In this document: in pieces, positions 62,538 to 64,000 of the stretch
Layout of the letters: each line of letters starts with the position of its first letter
Numbering within the stretch: the first letter of the stretch is position 1
Source of the DNA: Rhodospirillales bacterium
Lineage (GTDB): Bacteria; Pseudomonadota; Alphaproteobacteria; Rhodospirillales; WMHbin7
Reading direction: 5' to 3'
Length of the DNA stretch: 64,000 nt
Assembly: GCA_016214125.1 (NCBI GenBank)
Contig: JACRPC010000010.1
Coordinates: 1 to 64,000, forward strand
Notes under the pieces: generated by a model
What the model saw: only the letters and a program-made list of their open reading frames with translations
What the model was told of the DNA's origin: nothing
Databases searched by the model: none
Made by a program: the position numbers and the translations under genes

Positions 62538-64000
62538 TCCGCATCTCCTTTTCGATCCGCTCGGGGATGGTCCAGCCGGCGATGGCGCGCTCGACCACGC
62601 GGTCGAGCGGACCGCGAAGCGTGAGGTTGAAGGCGAAGGGATATCCGTCATGGAGTGAGGGGTTCCTTCCCCGAATGTGGAAGCCCAGCGTGGTCTCGCG
62701 CCCGGTGCGCCCGTCGAGCGCGAGGTCGAGGGCCTCGTAGTGGAAATCGGCAAGCGCGGCCAGCATCAGGCTAACGCCTTCGCCGCCGCCTTGCAACGCG
62801 GCCGGAACCGGGTCCGGCCGGTAGCGCACAAGTCCGGGATGAACGGCCCTAAGCCGCCCGCCCGCCAATTCGGCTCCTTGGCCGGCAAGACGGATCGGCA
62901 CTTGGCCGTCGAGCGTGCCATCGGCCTCGAGGCCGCGCACGCCCAACAGCTCGACCAAATGGCCGAGATCGAGGCCCTTGGCCTCGATCAGCACCTCGCC
63001 CTCGCCCTCGGCGGAAAGGATGGTCGGCCGCAGTTCGAGACGACCGCCGGCCAGCCGCATCCGACCTTGCTCGAGGCTTACGCCCCGCTCACCCAGAAGG
63101 GAGAAGACGAGTTCGAGATCGGCCAGGGGCACGCCCGGCACCGCGCCGGCCATCGCCAGAACTTGCCCCGGCGGGGTCTCCAAGGGCCAGAGGCGGGTGA
63201 GGGTGACGACGCCGTTCAGACGATGAAGATCGATGCCGTTCACCGTGGCCGACAGGTCGTCGAAGCGCACCGTAACATGAGGATCAAAGCCATCCTTCGA
63301 CCAACGCGCCCGCCCGATCAAGCCAAGCGCGCCCTTCGCCCGCTCGACCATGCCGGCCAAGGCGGGAAGAAGCGCGTCGGGCTGCAACCCGTCGGGCGCG
63401 AAGACCAGGCGGTCGAAGGTGAGTTTGGCATCGCCGGTTCCATCAGCGCGATGGCGGGCGGCGAAGGTCATCACGAATTCGCGCTCGCGGTCCGCTAGTT
63501 CGCCCTGGAAGCGCAGGCCCGACCGTCCGGCCTCAAGATCGCCAGCCAGGACCAGCGGCCGGAAAGCCGGGTGGGCGCGCAAATCGCGAAGAGCCAAGTC
63601 CAAATGGGTGCGGCCCTTTTGGTCTTGCCAGGCGGCGTCGAGGGCGATTTCCATTTCCCCCGCCTTCATCGCCGCATGCGCGTTGCCCTGGCCGCCGCTT
63701 CGGGTGAGGGAAATTCCGGCCAGGGCGATGTCGTGCTCCTCGATCGCCAGCGCCGGGGCGGACAGGACGACGGCGCCGCCGGCAAGGGTAATCGTCGCCC
63801 GGCCCGCCAGCGGCCCGGACAGCACGGCCTCAATCGTGTGGCCGCGCCCGGAAAGGGCGATGCGCAGGATGCCCCATTCGGTGCCCAGGCTGATCCGCAC
63901 GTCGTCGAGATCGAATGCGGGCAAAGCCCCCGCCCCGCCGCCGCCCGCCGCGCCGAACAGCCAGCGATCGAGCGGACCGAACAAAGGCCCATCGCCCAAC
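62524..64000 (-). CDS. ydbH: YdbH family AsmA-like intermembrane transport protein, C-terminal part (start beyond the window)
   Basis: About 490 residues of the C-terminal side of a YdbH-type protein are present, the N-terminus lying past the right edge. It is rich in beta-strand repeats of the AsmA/TamB groove type (DLALRDLRAHPAFRPLVLAG; ATVNGIDLHRLNGVVTLTRL). The end carries the conserved GYPFAFNLTLRGPLDRVVER then AIAGWTIPERIEKEM. Such proteins form a periplasmic hydrophobic groove moving phospholipid to the outer membrane. ynbE and ydbL follow with overlaps. Confidence 0.87.
   Translation of the reverse strand, partial: LGDGPLFGPLDRWLFGAAGGGGAGALPAFDLDDVRISLGTEWGILRIALSGRGHTIEAVLSGPLAGRATITLAGGAVVLSAPALAIEEHDIALAGISLTRSGGQGNAHAAMKAGEMEIALDAAWQDQKGRTHLDLALRDLRAHPAFRPLVLAGDLEAGRSGLRFQGELADREREFVMTFAARHRADGTGDAKLTFDRLVFAPDGLQPDALLPALAGMVERAKGALGLIGRARWSKDGFDPHVTVRFDDLSATVNGIDLHRLNGVVTLTRLWPLETPPGQVLAMAGAVPGVPLADLELVFSLLGERGVSLEQGRMRLAGGRLELRPTILSAEGEGEVLIEAKGLDLGHLVELLGVRGLEADGTLDGQVPIRLAGQGAELAGGRLRAVHPGLVRYRPDPVPAALQGGGEGVSLMLAALADFHYEALDLALDGRTGRETTLGFHIRGRNPSLHDGYPFAFNLTLRGPLDRVVERAIAGWTIPERIEKEMRNFSR

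Overview
The window is a high-GC, gene-dense chromosomal segment of an alphaproteobacterium, most likely in the Rhodospirillales. This is inferred from the three-subunit transhydrogenase (Rhodospirillum rubrum type), form II RuBisCO with a proteobacterial phosphoribulokinase, the hisZ-purA pair, the aroK-aroB pair next to xerD, and the tRNA-Tyr/tRNA-Gly/tuf cluster. Most genes are housekeeping and tightly packed, with many 4-nt start/stop overlaps. No rRNA, recognisable IS element or CRISPR array was seen.

Layout. Positions 1-5 kb hold the truncated tuf with its tRNAs and promoter, rlmB, and the pntAA-pntAB-pntB operon. Positions 5-12 kb hold an orphan TRAP solute receptor, an OmpA-type porin, serC (with a serC-motif-like leader) and serA, and a large URO-D family protein. 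A lower-GC two-gene cassette (12.75-15.79 kb: a lipase-like alpha/beta hydrolase and a membrane protein with an internal duplication) sits directly before cbbM-cbbP. rpe follows after a repeat-rich spacer. Positions 19.5-30 kb hold a FlaG-like protein, an AhpD-like protein, tlyA, nhaD, a second repeat-rich spacer, an FkbM methyltransferase, and a minus-strand isoprenoid, purine and histidine run (dxs, ispA, xseB, purA, hisZ).

Positions 30-38 kb are a signalling block: a Cache/PAS histidine kinase, KaiC, KaiB, a small soluble histidine kinase, and two diguanylate cyclases. The KaiC-KaiB-kinase part is a compact clock- or timer-like module without KaiA. Next come a CBS protein, a CorC-like transporter, aroB, aroK, a tiny membrane protein, a secreted repeat-like protein, xerD and thyX. 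Two tandem paralogous sensor kinases (45.7-50.5 kb) have no response regulator nearby. Mrp/ApbC here carries a striking His-rich linker, followed by hflK-hflC, a Do-type protease and an alpha/beta hydrolase.

The right end holds a DUF1127 gene divergent from a GcvA-like LysR regulator. Then comes a minus-strand chain of overlapping genes: the AsmA-like ydbH-ynbE-ydbL set, then xdhC, a MoeA-MocA-like fusion, a cysteine desulfurase and an IscU/SufU-like protein. The last four look like a molybdenum-cofactor sulfuration and maturation unit. No hydroxylase structural genes are in the window.

The best candidates for something new are the hydrolase/membrane-protein cassette, the KaiBC-kinase module, the molybdenum-cofactor unit with an IscU-like partner and a damaged cytidylyltransferase loop, and the two spacers built of shared short repeat modules.
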